The notes below the pieces were generated by a model that saw only the letters and a list, made by a program, of their open reading frames with translations, ran no database searches and was not told the DNA's origin. Below are positions 47,349 through 57,617 of a DNA stretch of 64,000 nt, piece after piece; position 1 is the stretch's first letter, and the number at the start of each line of letters is the position of its first letter. This DNA comes from Nitrincola schmidtii (lineage in GTDB: Bacteria > Pseudomonadota > Gammaproteobacteria > Pseudomonadales > Balneatricaceae), in the NCBI RefSeq assembly GCF_008973715.1, contig NZ_WBOL01000005.1, positions 1-64,000 on the forward strand, read 5' to 3'. Made by a program: the position numbers and the translations under genes.

Positions 47349-48866
47349 ATGATGACTCGAACCACACTGCCAGCCACAGTATACACGGCTGAACAAACCC
47401 GTGCTCTAGATGCGTTAGCCACAGAAGTATTTGGCATTCCTGGTTTTCGTTTGATGCAGCGCGCAGGTCATGCGCTTTTTGCGTTGATCATGCATCAATG
47501 GCCTGAGGTACGCAGTCTCAGCATTTTTTGCGGCACGGGAAATAATGGTGGAGATGGATTGATTGTCGCAGCCCTTGCTCAACAACAAGGAATACAGGTT
47601 CAAGTGTTAACTTTTGGACACCTTCCTTTTGAAGATCAATTGGTGGGTGAAGCCTTAGAAGCCTGCCGTTGGGCAGAGAGTTTGGGCGTCAGTTGGCAAG
47701 CCTGGCAGCCACATATTGAGATACAAGGAGAGGTCATTGTTGATGCCATGCTCGGGACGGGATTAGCCGGTGATGTCAGAGGTGATGTTCGAGATGCGAT
47801 TATTAAGTTGAATCAGCAGCACCGGCCTGTCGTGGCTGTGGATATTCCATCAGGTCTATGCAGTGATACCGGAGAGGTAATGGGTGTTGCTGTTCGAGCT
47901 GAATTCACCCTAACTTTTATTGGTGTTAAACAGGGATTGCTGACGAATGCTGGTGTTGATTATTCAGGTCAGGTTTTATTTGATAATTTACGTGTTCCGG
48001 ATGAACTCTATGAGCGTGTACCGGTCAGTATTTTTCGGACAGAGCAGCAAGACCTGATCGAACTCTTGCCGAAACGTAAGCGCTCTTCACATAAGGGTAT
48101 TTATGGTCATCTTCTGGTCGTGGGTGGTGGCCATGGGTTGGGTGGTGCTGCATTGATGGCAGCTCAGAGCTCAGCAAGAAGTGGTTCGGGGTTAACTTCT
48201 CTAGCGACACTTCCAGAACATGTCATGGCAGCACTGACGCGCCAACCTGAGCTGATGGTTCAAGGTGTCTTGGATAGTCAAACGTTAGTCTCAATGATAA
48301 CGAAAGCGACTGTTTTGGTGGTAGGGCCTGGTCTTGGAGACAGTGCTTGGAGTGATATGGTCATGCAACAAGTGCTAAATAGTCGTTTGCCCCAAGTACT
48401 TGATGCCGATGCGTTACATTATTTGAAGCTTAATCCTGTCGTTAATTCAAAACGCATTATTACACCGCATCCGGGTGAGGCTGCCAGTTTGCTAGGGTGG
48501 GATGTCGCAGAAGTTCAGCAAGATCGTTTTGCCGCAGTTAGGGCGCTTCAGCATCGCTATGGCGGCGTAGTGGTTCTTAAGGGGGCTGGAACCCTGACAT
48601 TCGATGGTGACGTCATTCATCTGTGCAGTGACGGTAATCCAGGTATGGCCAGTGGCGGTATGGGGGATGTCTTAGCAGGGATTATCGGAGCCTTAATGGC
48701 TCAAGGTTTGAAGCCGATTGATGCCGCTCGTTTAGGTGTCTATGCGCATGCTCAAGCGGCAGATCTGTGTGCTGCTAAGCAAGGAGAAATAGGGCTGTTA
48801 GCAACGGATTTGATTACAAGATTACCCTATATTTTGAATGCTAAAGAGGAGTTTTTCGTTGAGTAA
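47349..48866 (+). CDS. nnr: Bifunctional NAD(P)H-hydrate epimerase/dehydratase
   Basis: A 505-aa repair enzyme fusing an N-terminal epimerase (FCGTGNNGGDGLIVA) with a C-terminal ADP-dependent dehydratase (GHLLVVGGGHGLGGAALM, then GNPGMASGGMGDVLAG). It restores NAD(P)H damaged by hydration. AAGGAG stands seven bases before the ATG. It begins a long co-directional gene run that continues through tsaE, amiB, mutL, miaA, hfq, hflX and hflKC. Confidence 0.95.
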   Translation: MMTRTTLPATVYTAEQTRALDALATEVFGIPGFRLMQRAGHALFALIMHQWPEVRSLSIFCGTGNNGGDGLIVAALAQQQGIQVQVLTFGHLPFEDQLVGEALEACRWAESLGVSWQAWQPHIEIQGEVIVDAMLGTGLAGDVRGDVRDAIIKLNQQHRPVVAVDIPSGLCSDTGEVMGVAVRAEFTLTFIGVKQGLLTNAGVDYSGQVLFDNLRVPDELYERVPVSIFRTEQQDLIELLPKRKRSSHKGIYGHLLVVGGGHGLGGAALMAAQSSARSGSGLTSLATLPEHVMAALTRQPELMVQGVLDSQTLVSMITKATVLVVGPGLGDSAWSDMVMQQVLNSRLPQVLDADALHYLKLNPVVNSKRIITPHPGEAASLLGWDVAEVQQDRFAAVRALQHRYGGVVVLKGAGTLTFDGDVIHLCSDGNPGMASGGMGDVLAGIIGALMAQGLKPIDAARLGVYAHAQAADLCAAKQGEIGLLATDLITRLPYILNAKEEFFVE

Positions 48867-49332
48867 TTCGTTTTTTTTGGCTGATGATCAAGCAACGGTT
48901 CAGTTCGGTCGAGTTTTGGCTGAAGCTGTTGGCATAGAAGGTGCTGTGGTTTTTCTCAGAGGTAACTTGGGTATGGGGAAAACAACCTTATGTCGCGGTG
49001 TCATGGGTTTTTGGGGGCATACAGGTGCGGTTAAAAGTCCTACCTATACCCTCGTTGAACCCTATGAATTTGATACCACAAAAGTCTATCATTTTGATCT
49101 TTATCGATTAGGTGATCCTGAAGAGTTGGAGTTTCTTGGCATTCGTGATTATTTTGATGAAACTTCCTTGTGCTTAATTGAGTGGCCAGAAAAAGGGCAG
49201 GGGATGCTACCTGTTGCAGATTTGGAACTCTCCTTGAGTGAAAAAAATCAAGGAAGAGAGATAAAATGGTCAAAAAACACTCAAAAAGGGTGTATCATTG
49301 CCGATAGAATAGTAAACAAATTGAATGGGTAA
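48859..49332 (+). CDS. tsaE: tRNA threonylcarbamoyladenosine synthesis ATPase TsaE
   Basis: A P-loop ATPase of about 157 aa needed for t6A formation at A37 of ANN-decoding tRNAs, in complex with TsaB and TsaD. Walker A is LRGNLGMGKTTLCRG, and SPTYTLVEPYE and HFDLYRLGDPEELEFLG are conserved. I take the TTG at 48859 as start, because GAGGAG lies eight bases upstream; it overlaps the end of nnr by 8 bp. An ATG at 48838 is the alternative. Confidence 0.93.
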   Translation: MSNSFFLADDQATVQFGRVLAEAVGIEGAVVFLRGNLGMGKTTLCRGVMGFWGHTGAVKSPTYTLVEPYEFDTTKVYHFDLYRLGDPEELEFLGIRDYFDETSLCLIEWPEKGQGMLPVADLELSLSEKNQGREIKWSKNTQKGCIIADRIVNKLNG

Positions 49333-49341
49333 GCGCACATT

Positions 49342-50775
49342 GTGAAAGTAAATACTCGCACAATCGCCATATTTATAATACTGCTGATGGTCACTCTGGT
49401 GCCAGGCTTTGCTACGGCAAATGTCGATGTACAGAATGTGCGAGCGTGGCTGGCTCCTGACAATACGCGCTTAGTCTTTGATATTAGTGCACCTGTAGAG
49501 CATCGTATCTTTATGCTCGAAAGTCCTGATCGTGTTGTTATCGATGTGCGCAACGCTCGATTAAAAACGGAATTTGATCATTTGGCGCTTGCTGACAGTC
49601 CAGTTTCTAGTATTAGGCATAGTCACAGCGATGGCACCCTTCGCATCGTGCTGGATCTAAAAGCCAATGTGAATCCAAAAAGTTTTGACCTGCCGCCCAA
49701 TGATCAATTTGGTCATCGTTTGGTCATCGATCTTGAAACGCCGGCGAATAGTCTTGCTGCTTCAACCTCTGTGGTAACTCCAGTAAACACAGTGGCAACG
49801 TCGACTACCACTAATTCAGCCAATGAAGTATCGACTCCCGTTGCGACAGCCACACCTCCGGCAAATGGAAAGGGAAATTTACGCGATATCATTGTTGCGA
49901 TTGATGCGGGTCACGGTGGTGAAGATCCAGGTGCTATTGGTCCAAACGGTACGCGTGAAAAAGATGTTGTATTGGCGATAGCTAGAGAATTGAAAAGATT
50001 GATCGATGCCGAACAGGGTTACCAAGCGGTCTTGATCCGAAATGGCGATTATTTTGTCAGTCTTAGAAATCGTGTGCTGAGGGCTCGTCAGGCGAATGCA
50101 GATCTTTTTGTGTCCATTCATGCGGATGGTTGGAAAACACCAACGGCAAGAGGTGCTTCAATTTGGGTGCTATCTGAACGGGGTGCCAGTAGTGAAATGG
50201 GTCGATGGCTTGCCAGTCGTGAAAATAGCGCTGACTTGATCGGAGGAGTGGGCAACGTCAGTCTTGAAGACAAAGATGAAGTGCTAGCAAGTGTGCTGCT
50301 AGATATGTCCATGACTGCCAGTAGAACAGGTAGTCGTGAGGTTGCCAACATCATTCACAGTAATGTCAGTCAGTTTGCTAGAATGCACAAGCCTAATGTT
50401 GAAATGGCTAATTTTGCCGTTCTACGAGCGCCTGATGTTCCGTCTATTCTCATAGAGACAGGGTTTATTACGAATCCTCAAGAGGAAGCTCAGTTACGTA
50501 CCTCGGCTTATCAGCAACGCATGGCTAGAGCCATACTGCAAGGTATCCAAGACTATTTTTGGCAGAAACCGCCGGATATGACCTGGATAGCTTGGCGAAA
50601 AACTCAAGGTGGTGCCGTGGCTGGTGGTAATCGTACGCATCGAGTACAACCGGGTGATACCTTGTCAGTGATAGCCGTCAGAAATGGCGTATCCGTATCA
50701 GCATTGCGTGCGGCAAATCAAATTAATGGAGATCAGATTCGAGTCGGTCAGGTCTTAAGGATTCCTGCTGGTTAA
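49342..50775 (+). CDS. amiB: N-acetylmuramoyl-L-alanine amidase (AmiB/AmiC type) with LysM
   Basis: A 477-aa periplasmic cell-division amidase: signal peptide (cleavage near ATA-NVDV), an AMIN septum-targeting domain (about 28-125), a low-complexity Thr/Ala linker, an Amidase_3 catalytic domain (about 185-405; zinc ligands in [13 protein letters not shown] and SIHADGW), and a C-terminal LysM ([20 protein letters not shown]). GTG start, 9 bp after tsaE. The LysM-bearing form matches AmiB. The stop overlaps mutL (TAATG). Confidence 0.93.
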   Translation: MKVNTRTIAIFIILLMVTLVPGFATANVDVQNVRAWLAPDNTRLVFDISAPVEHRIFMLESPDRVVIDVRNARLKTEFDHLALADSPVSSIRHSHSDGTLRIVLDLKANVNPKSFDLPPNDQFGHRLVIDLETPANSLAASTSVVTPVNTVATSTTTNSANEVSTPVATATPPANGKGNLRDIIVAIDAGHGGEDPGAIGPNGTREKDVVLAIARELKRLIDAEQGYQAVLIRNGDYFVSLRNRVLRARQANADLFVSIHADGWKTPTARGASIWVLSERGASSEMGRWLASRENSADLIGGVGNVSLEDKDEVLASVLLDMSMTASRTGSREVANIIHSNVSQFARMHKPNVEMANFAVLRAPDVPSILIETGFITNPQEEAQLRTSAYQQRMARAILQGIQDYFWQKPPDMTWIAWRKTQGGAVAGGNRTHRVQPGDTLSVIAVRNGVSVSALRAANQINGDQIRVGQVLRIPAG

Positions 50776-52649
50776 TGCAAACAAAACAGAGCGTCAAATT
50801 TAACCCTATCAGACTCTTATCTCCGCAACTGGCCAACCAGATAGCTGCCGGTGAGGTGGTTGAGCGCCCTGCTTCAGTCGTTAAAGAGTTGTTAGAAAAT
50901 AGTCTTGACGCTGGCGCGCGCGCTGTCTCTCTTGAGGTGGAGCAGGGTGGGGTTCGACTGATTCGTATTAGAGATGATGGTGTTGGGGTTAATAGAGATC
51001 AGCTACCCTTGGCTCTTAGTCGTCATGCAACCTCTAAAATCAGTGCTTTGGAAGATTTAGAAGCGGTTCTTAGTCTTGGGTTTCGTGGAGAAGCACTGGC
51101 TAGTATCAGTTCAGTTTCTCGGCTGACCTTAACATCCAGAACGGCTGAGCAATCAGAGGCTTGGGCGGTCGCTGTTGAAGGCCGTGATATGGAGCCTAAC
51201 TTATCGCCTGCTGCGCATCCAACGGGTACCACCGTAGAGGTACGAGACCTTTTTTTTAACACACCTGCTCGACGCAAATTCTTGCGAACTGAAAAAACAG
51301 AGTTTAATCACCTCGAAGAGGTGGTTCGTCGACTTGCGCTAAGTCGATTTGATGTCAGCTTTACGCTTGCTCATAATGCTAAAACGCTTTATCAGTTGAA
51401 GCCTGCTCAATCAGACATAGAGCAGGAGAGGCGTTTGTCTTTATTACTAGGGCAGCCATTTATTGAGCATGCGTTGGTCGTTGATATGCATGCTGAAGCA
51501 TCCGGTTTACGACTTTATGGCTGGATAACACAGCCCACTCATTCTCGCAGCCAAGCTGATCAGCAATATTTCTTTGTTAATGGCCGAATTATTAAAGACA
51601 AAGTGGTCAGTCATGCGGTGCGTCAAGCCTATCAAGACGTTCTCTATAATGGTCGACACCCCGCGTTTGTGCTGTATCTGGAGTTAGATCCGGCTTTGGT
51701 TGATGTCAATGTACACCCGACTAAGCATGAAGTGCGCTTTCGTGAAAGTCGCTTAGTGCATGATTTTATCTATCGCTCTTTGCATCGTGTGATTGCACAG
51801 ATGACCCCTGCTAGCGTGATAGAGTCAACAGCACAAACAGCACAGCAGCCTGTTCATGTGTCGCCTAATCAAACGTTTGATCAAAGTCGTTTTCATTTAC
51901 CACCCCAAGCGGCAGCATCACCATCGGCTAGGGCGGTTGAGCGACAAATTCACCACTATGGTCAGTTATACCCTCAAACCTCTGTAGATACCGTGATTGC
52001 TCAAAAAAACAGCAGTCTTGATGGACATGCTATCGCAGGTGTTGCGGAACAAAGTGCGGATGGAACACCGCCGTTAGGTTTCGCTCTGGCTCAGTTGCAT
52101 GGTGTTTATATCTTGTCGCAATCATCAACGGGTCTTATTTTGGTTGATATGCATGCGGCACATGAACGTATTGTTTATGAACGTATGAAGCTGGCACTGA
52201 CTGAAGATCGTCTTCGAAGTCAGCCATTATTGGTTCCTGTCAGTATGGCGGTAAGCCGTCGTGAGGCAGAAACCGCTGAGGTTAATACGGAATTATTTGA
52301 GCGTTTAGGCTTTCTTGTGCAGCGCTTGGGTGATGAAACGCTCGTGATTCGAGAAGTACCGGTTTACCTTGCTAAATCGGATGTATCTCAGTTAGTCAGG
52401 GATGTGTTGGCTGACGTGCAAGAGCTAGGTGGAAGTCAGCGTATTGAAAATCAGATTAATGAATTGCTAGGAACGATGGCCTGTCATGGTGCCGTCCGAG
52501 CCAATCGTCAATTAACCTTAACCGAAATGAATGCGCTTCTGCGCGATATGGAACAGACCGAACGCAGTGGTCAGTGTAATCATGGGCGTCCAACTTGGAT
52601 AAGCCTAAGTATGTCTGAATTGGATAAGTTGTTTCTTCGTGGCCAATAA
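50775..52649 (+). CDS. mutL: DNA mismatch repair protein MutL
   Basis: This 624-aa GHKL ATPase couples MutS mismatch recognition to strand incision. N-terminal motifs: [24 protein letters not shown] and GFRGEAL. The C-terminal dimerisation domain ends with [11 protein letters not shown] and CNHGRPTWI. The ATG overlaps the amiB stop by one base, so translation is coupled. Confidence 0.96.
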   Translation: MQTKQSVKFNPIRLLSPQLANQIAAGEVVERPASVVKELLENSLDAGARAVSLEVEQGGVRLIRIRDDGVGVNRDQLPLALSRHATSKISALEDLEAVLSLGFRGEALASISSVSRLTLTSRTAEQSEAWAVAVEGRDMEPNLSPAAHPTGTTVEVRDLFFNTPARRKFLRTEKTEFNHLEEVVRRLALSRFDVSFTLAHNAKTLYQLKPAQSDIEQERRLSLLLGQPFIEHALVVDMHAEASGLRLYGWITQPTHSRSQADQQYFFVNGRIIKDKVVSHAVRQAYQDVLYNGRHPAFVLYLELDPALVDVNVHPTKHEVRFRESRLVHDFIYRSLHRVIAQMTPASVIESTAQTAQQPVHVSPNQTFDQSRFHLPPQAAASPSARAVERQIHHYGQLYPQTSVDTVIAQKNSSLDGHAIAGVAEQSADGTPPLGFALAQLHGVYILSQSSTGLILVDMHAAHERIVYERMKLALTEDRLRSQPLLVPVSMAVSRREAETAEVNTELFERLGFLVQRLGDETLVIREVPVYLAKSDVSQLVRDVLADVQELGGSQRIENQINELLGTMACHGAVRANRQLTLTEMNALLRDMEQTERSGQCNHGRPTWISLSMSELDKLFLRGQ

Positions 52650-53580
52650 TTCAAAACCGCTTGTGGTATGTCTGATGGGGCCTACTGCTTCGGGTAAAAC
52701 CGACTTAGCGATGCAGATAGCAGATCATTTGCCGGTGGAGTTGATCAGTGTCGATTCAGCGCTTATTTACAGGGGAATGAATCTGGGTACTGCTAAACCG
52801 GATAGCGACACACTTCAGCGCTATCCTCATCACTTAGTTGATATTAAAGATCCATCGGAAAGCTATTCGGCAGCTGAATTTAGAGAAGATGCACTCAGTT
52901 TAATTCAACAGGCACAGTTAAATGGCAAGCTACCCTTGTTAGTCGGTGGCACCATGATGTATTTCAATGCATTGATAAAGGGAATGGCAGAGCTGCCTGT
53001 CTCAGACCCAGTGTTACGAGCAGAGTTGGATAAACGAATTCAGGCTGATGGAATAGAACAGTTGCACGCCCAGTTGAAAGTGTTAGATCCAGAATCAGCC
53101 CAGCGTTTACATCCCACGGACACTCAGCGAGTTCAGCGTGCTTTGGAGGTGTTTTTGTTAACTGGTAAGTCTTTAACTCAGCACTGGCAAGCGCAGCAAG
53201 AAGTTGAGCTGCCGTTTGAGCCTTTATCTATTGGTTTACTGCCAGCAGATCGTGCTTGGCTACATAAAAGAATAGCCTTACGCTTCCAGATGATGTTGGC
53301 AGCCGGATTTGAGCAAGAAGTGGCTTCCTTATATCAAAGAGGTGATCTTCATGAAGGCTTGCCTGCTATTCGCTGCGTTGGTTACCGGCAGATGTGGCAA
53401 TATTTTAAGGGCGAATTAAACTATCAGCAAATGACTGAAAAATCAGTCGTCGCCACACGGCAGTTGGCTAAACGACAGTATACATGGTTACGAAGTTGGA
53501 AGAATTTGCATCCGTTATCGCAACATAAGCAGAATAACCTACAAGATTGCTTGAAGTTGATAGAGGGTAGCGTTATATAA
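52639..53580 (+). CDS. miaA: tRNA dimethylallyltransferase MiaA
   Basis: This 313-aa enzyme adds the isopentenyl group to A37 of UNN-decoding tRNAs. P-loop [31 protein letters not shown], and [14 protein letters not shown] are canonical. GTG start inside the last 11 bp of mutL. hfq follows after 116 bp. Confidence 0.95.
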   Translation: MANNSKPLVVCLMGPTASGKTDLAMQIADHLPVELISVDSALIYRGMNLGTAKPDSDTLQRYPHHLVDIKDPSESYSAAEFREDALSLIQQAQLNGKLPLLVGGTMMYFNALIKGMAELPVSDPVLRAELDKRIQADGIEQLHAQLKVLDPESAQRLHPTDTQRVQRALEVFLLTGKSLTQHWQAQQEVELPFEPLSIGLLPADRAWLHKRIALRFQMMLAAGFEQEVASLYQRGDLHEGLPAIRCVGYRQMWQYFKGELNYQQMTEKSVVATRQLAKRQYTWLRSWKNLHPLSQHKQNNLQDCLKLIEGSVI

Positions 53581-53672
53581 TGCTATTCTTTTGTGCATTG
53601 CAGCTAACTAATGGGGTGACCGAGTCAGTTGTAATCACCAAGAATTATAACTAAACGTAAATTTATGACTGA

Positions 53673-53936
<264 letters not shown>

Positions 53937-53945
53937 GTAATTTGA

Positions 53946-55250
53946 TTGTTTTTTGAGCGTCCGCAGTCTGGAGAACGCGCCATTCTGGTGCATATTGATT
54001 TAGCGTCAGAGGCAGAGGCAGAAGACCCAAGAGAGTTAGAAGAGCTTGCTTTATCTGCAGGTGCCGACCCTATTTGCTTTTTGCAAGGGACTCGCTCCGA
54101 TCCCAGTCCTCGTTTTTTCCTTGGTAAAGGAAAAGTCCAAGAGTTGGCAGAGTTGGTCACCCTGCACGAAGCAGATTTGGTGATTTTTAACCACTCGCTG
54201 AGTCCTGCCCAAGAACGTAATATCGAGCGTGAGATAAAATGTCGTGTATTGGATCGAACCGGTCTAATACTGGACATCTTTGCTCAACGAGCTCGAACTC
54301 ATGAAGGTAAGCTTCAGGTTGAGTTAGCTCAGCTTGAGCATATGTCGACTCGTTTAATTCGAGGCTGGACTCACCTTGAGCGTCAGAAAGGTGGTATTGG
54401 TCTTAGAGGGCCGGGTGAAACTCAGCTGGAAACCGATAGACGTTTATTGCGTGCCCGAATTAAGGCGATTTTGAAACGTCTCGATAAAGTACGTAAGCAG
54501 CGAGATCAAGGTCGACGAGCAAGGGTTAGAGCTGAAATACCAACGGTTTCATTGGTAGGCTATACCAATGCCGGAAAATCAACACTCTTTAATAGTATTA
54601 CCTCAGCCAATGTTTATGCGGCTGATCAGCTCTTTGCTACCTTGGATCCTACTTTACGAAAAGTGCAGTTACCTGACGCTGGACCCATGATTTTGGCTGA
54701 TACGGTTGGTTTTATTCGACATTTACCGCATAAGTTAGTGGAAGCGTTTAGAGCAACGCTGCAGGAAACGGCTGAAGCGGATTTGCTTTTGCATGTCATA
54801 GACTGTCATGATGAAGACCGACAGGTTCATATTGAGCAGGTCAACGATGTGCTTCATGAAATTGGCGCCGATGATCGACCAGTGCTACTGGTATACAATA
54901 AAATAGATCTTCTGGAAGATTTTGCGCCTCGCATAGATGTAGATGAAGATGGCATGCCCGTTAGGGTGTGGTTGTCTGCTGAAAAAAATAGCGGCATTGA
55001 TCTGCTATTGGAAGCAGTTAACGAGCGCTTATCTGGATCTATGTTTGAGGGGACTCTAGAACTAACGCCAGCAGAAGGGCAGTTTCGTTCATTGCTGTAT
55101 GCAAAAGAAGCCGTATTAGATGAACGGATTGATGATGATGGGCGTATCAATTTACGAGTCCGTTTACAGCAAAAAGACTTTCGACAAATGTTAAGTCGAT
55201 TACAGATACCAGCGGAACGATATTTGCCGGTTGTTGTCGATAATGATTAG
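53946..55250 (+). CDS. hflX: Ribosome-associated GTPase HflX
   Basis: A 434-aa GTPase that splits stalled ribosomes after stress. The N-domain is followed by LVRGWTHLERQKGG-like RLIRGWTHLERQKGGIG, GPGETQLETDRR, G1 GYTNAGKSTLFN and G3 ADTVGFIRHLP. The start is TTG at 53946, nine bp after hfq; no ATG gives the conserved FFERPQSGERAILVHID-type beginning. Confidence 0.95.
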   Translation: MFFERPQSGERAILVHIDLASEAEAEDPRELEELALSAGADPICFLQGTRSDPSPRFFLGKGKVQELAELVTLHEADLVIFNHSLSPAQERNIEREIKCRVLDRTGLILDIFAQRARTHEGKLQVELAQLEHMSTRLIRGWTHLERQKGGIGLRGPGETQLETDRRLLRARIKAILKRLDKVRKQRDQGRRARVRAEIPTVSLVGYTNAGKSTLFNSITSANVYAADQLFATLDPTLRKVQLPDAGPMILADTVGFIRHLPHKLVEAFRATLQETAEADLLLHVIDCHDEDRQVHIEQVNDVLHEIGADDRPVLLVYNKIDLLEDFAPRIDVDEDGMPVRVWLSAEKNSGIDLLLEAVNERLSGSMFEGTLELTPAEGQFRSLLYAKEAVLDERIDDDGRINLRVRLQQKDFRQMLSRLQIPAERYLPVVVDND

Positions 55251-55319
55251 CGGTTGCATCTGAGTGCTGCGGTCCATAAAATTTTACCCTTTAAATTTTG
55301 TTTTATAACGGAGAACACT

Positions 55320-56549
55320 ATGGCCTGGAATGAGCCTGGCGGAAATGGCAAAAACCATGACCCCTGGAGTGGCGGCGGTGATAAAAATACCGGCGGTGGA
55401 AATCGCAACAGCGGTGGCGGCGGTGGCGGTAACAATAATCAAGGTCCACCTGATCTTGATGAAGCGCTGCAAAAGCTACAAGATCGCTTAAATGGCCTTT
55501 TCGGTGGTAACAAAGGCGGTTCTGGTAGTGGTGCCTCCGGTTCGACTGGTGGCTCGGGAGGCAGTTTCAAGCTTCTAGGGATTGTTGCTATTCTTGCTTT
55601 GGTTGTTTGGGCAGGTATGGGTTTCTATACCGTTGACCAACAAGAGCGGGGTGTCGTGCTTCGACTTGGTAAATTCCATACAGTGGTTAATCCAGGTCTG
55701 CAATGGAACCCACCATTAGTTGATGATGTTAACCTCGTTAACGTTACCCGTGTTCGTATCCATGACCACCGTGCGTTGATGTTAACGGAAGATGAAAACA
55801 TCGTTGATGTCGATATCAGTGTTCAGTACATTGCTGAGAATCCCGAGTTTTTCACTCTTCGTGTTCGTAGTCCTGAAGACAGCTTAGCGCAAGCTGCTGA
55901 ATCAGCTCTGCGTCAGGTTGTGGGTAGTTCTGATTTGAACTCTATCTTGACTGAAGGTCGTCAAATCATGGCGGTGTCGGTTCAAGAGCGTTTACAGCGT
56001 CACATGGACACCTATGAAACAGGTATTCGTATCGCAGGTGTTAACGTACGAAATGCTCAAGCGCCAACACAGGTTCAAGATGCATTTGACGATGTGATCA
56101 AGGCACGTGAGGATGAGCAGCGTTCTATCAACGAAGCTCAGGCTTATGCCAACTCTGTTGTTCCAGAAGCACGTGGTATCGCGCAGCGTATGCTAGAAGA
56201 AGCCAGCGCTTACCGTGAAGAAGTGGTAGCTAGATCGAACGGTGAAACTCAACGTTTCTTAGCCTTGCTAACCGAATACCGTGCAGCACCTGATGTACTG
56301 CGTGAGCGTCTGTATATCGATACCATGCAAGCGGTTATGAGTAACAATCCAAAAGTGTTAATGGATCTTGAAAATGGCGGTAACAATGTCATGTTCTTGC
56401 CATTAGATAAATTGATGGATCAGCGCGGTTCAGGTACAACAACACGCTCTTCTACAGGTAGTGCAGAGATGAATCTTCGTCAGTTAAATGACCAGATTAC
56501 TGAGCAGGCACGCAATCGACAAGCCGGCAATCTGAGGGAGGGTCGATAA
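55320..56549 (+). CDS. hflK: FtsH protease regulator subunit HflK
   Basis: This 409-aa SPFH-domain protein forms, with HflC, a large periplasmic cage around FtsH. The N-terminus is glycine/asparagine-rich (WNEPGGNGKNHDPWSGGG), then one membrane helix (about 80-100) and the SPFH domain. The frame opens at 55254, but the ATG at 55320 has GGAG seven bases before and is the standard start. hflC begins immediately after the stop. Confidence 0.96.
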   Translation: MAWNEPGGNGKNHDPWSGGGDKNTGGGNRNSGGGGGGNNNQGPPDLDEALQKLQDRLNGLFGGNKGGSGSGASGSTGGSGGSFKLLGIVAILALVVWAGMGFYTVDQQERGVVLRLGKFHTVVNPGLQWNPPLVDDVNLVNVTRVRIHDHRALMLTEDENIVDVDISVQYIAENPEFFTLRVRSPEDSLAQAAESALRQVVGSSDLNSILTEGRQIMAVSVQERLQRHMDTYETGIRIAGVNVRNAQAPTQVQDAFDDVIKAREDEQRSINEAQAYANSVVPEARGIAQRMLEEASAYREEVVARSNGETQRFLALLTEYRAAPDVLRERLYIDTMQAVMSNNPKVLMDLENGGNNVMFLPLDKLMDQRGSGTTTRSSTGSAEMNLRQLNDQITEQARNRQAGNLREGR

Positions 56550-57431
56550 ATGAAATCCAATTCAGTATTTGTTCTGGTTGTTGCACTCGTAGCGGTATGG
56601 TTGGTTTCTGAATCAGTTTATATCGTAAAAGAAACAGAACGTGCGGTTAAGTTACGCTTTGGTGAGATCGTTCAGCCTGATATTCCACCTGGCTTGCATT
56701 TCAAAATACCGTTCGTCAACACGGTGAAAAAGTTTGAAGCGCGTTTGGTCACCTTAGACTCACGTCCTCAATCTTTCTTGACCTTGGAAGCTAAGCGTTT
56801 GATCGTCGATTCTTTCATCAAATGGCGTATTAAGGATGTAGAAACATACTACACCGCGACCTCTGGTGACGAAAACCGTGCAAACAGTCTTCTCTCCAGT
56901 CGTATCGAAACGAACCTGCGTAATCAGTTTGGTGAGCGTACACTTAATCAAGTGGTTTCAGGTGAACGTGAAGATCTAATGGATGAAGTGAATCGTGCTC
57001 TAAGCACAGTAGCAGAGCGTGAGTTAGGGATAGAGATTCTTGATATACGTATCAAGCGTATCGATTTGCCTACTGAAGTATCTGCATCGGTTTACGATCG
57101 TATGCGTTCAGAGCGTCTTCGTTTGGCTCGTGAGCTACGTGCTCGTGGTCTTGAGTTAGCAGAAGGTATTCGTGCCGATGCGGATCGTCAGCGCACGGTA
57201 ATTACTGCCAATGCATTCAGTGCAGCAGAGATTATCCGAGGTGAGGGTGACGCAGAAGCTGCCAATATTTATGCTAACGCTTTCAATCAAGATCAAGAGT
57301 TTTACTCTTTCGTTCGTAGCTTGAATGCTTACCGTGAGTCCTTTAGTGGTGGCGGCGATATCCTGGTAATGGAGCCGAATAGCGAATTCTTCCGCTTCTT
57401 CCAAAACCCGATGGTTCGTCCAACGAACTAG
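56550..57431 (+). CDS. hflC: FtsH protease regulator subunit HflC
   Basis: The 293-aa SPFH-domain partner of HflK: N-terminal signal anchor (NSVFVLVVALVAVWLVSESV), then the band-7 domain (YIVKETERAVKLRFGEI) and a helical C-terminus. AGGGAGG ribosome site within the end of hflK. A terminator at 57492 follows, separating the operon from hisZ. Confidence 0.96.
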   Translation: MKSNSVFVLVVALVAVWLVSESVYIVKETERAVKLRFGEIVQPDIPPGLHFKIPFVNTVKKFEARLVTLDSRPQSFLTLEAKRLIVDSFIKWRIKDVETYYTATSGDENRANSLLSSRIETNLRNQFGERTLNQVVSGEREDLMDEVNRALSTVAERELGIEILDIRIKRIDLPTEVSASVYDRMRSERLRLARELRARGLELAEGIRADADRQRTVITANAFSAAEIIRGEGDAEAANIYANAFNQDQEFYSFVRSLNAYRESFSGGGDILVMEPNSEFFRFFQNPMVRPTN

Positions 57432-57491
57432 ACTATAAAGCAGACTAAAAAGCGGGTGCCAATGGCATCCGTTTTTATGTTAGAATTAATC

Positions 57492-57515
57492 AACCGGGTA
57501 GCTCCCGGTTTTTTT
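57492..57515 (+). terminator. Intrinsic terminator after hflC
   Basis: AACCGGG / CCCGGTT around a TAGCT loop, followed by TTTTTT. It ends the nnr-to-hflC run. Confidence 0.9.
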
Positions 57516-57581
57516 ATGTACAGGAAGTACAGTATGCCACGGGCGCATGGATGCGCAGGAGTGGCGATGTACAGGAAGTAC
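57516..57581. repeat. Palindromic repeat element upstream of hisZ
   Basis: ATGTACAGGAAGTAC occurs twice (57516-57530 and 57567-57581); each copy contains the palindrome GTAC-AGGAA-GTAC. Between them lies another inverted repeat (GCCAC at 57536-57540, GTGGC at 57561-57565) with an inner CGCAT/ATGCG hairpin. The mosaic resembles REP-like extragenic elements. I saw no second copy in the window. Confidence 0.75.
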
Positions 57582-57617
57582 GGGCAGAAAAATTTCGAAT
57601 CACACGAGGAATCATGC

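Noticed and set aside
47313-47396. Longer N-terminus for queG overlapping nnr
   Set aside because: Would overlap the divergent nnr start and its ribosome site; the ATG at 47312 gives the normal family length.
55247-55472. Proline/glycine-rich minus-strand frames over the start of hflK
   Set aside because: Shadow of the glycine-rich HflK N-terminus; no ribosome site and no independent support.
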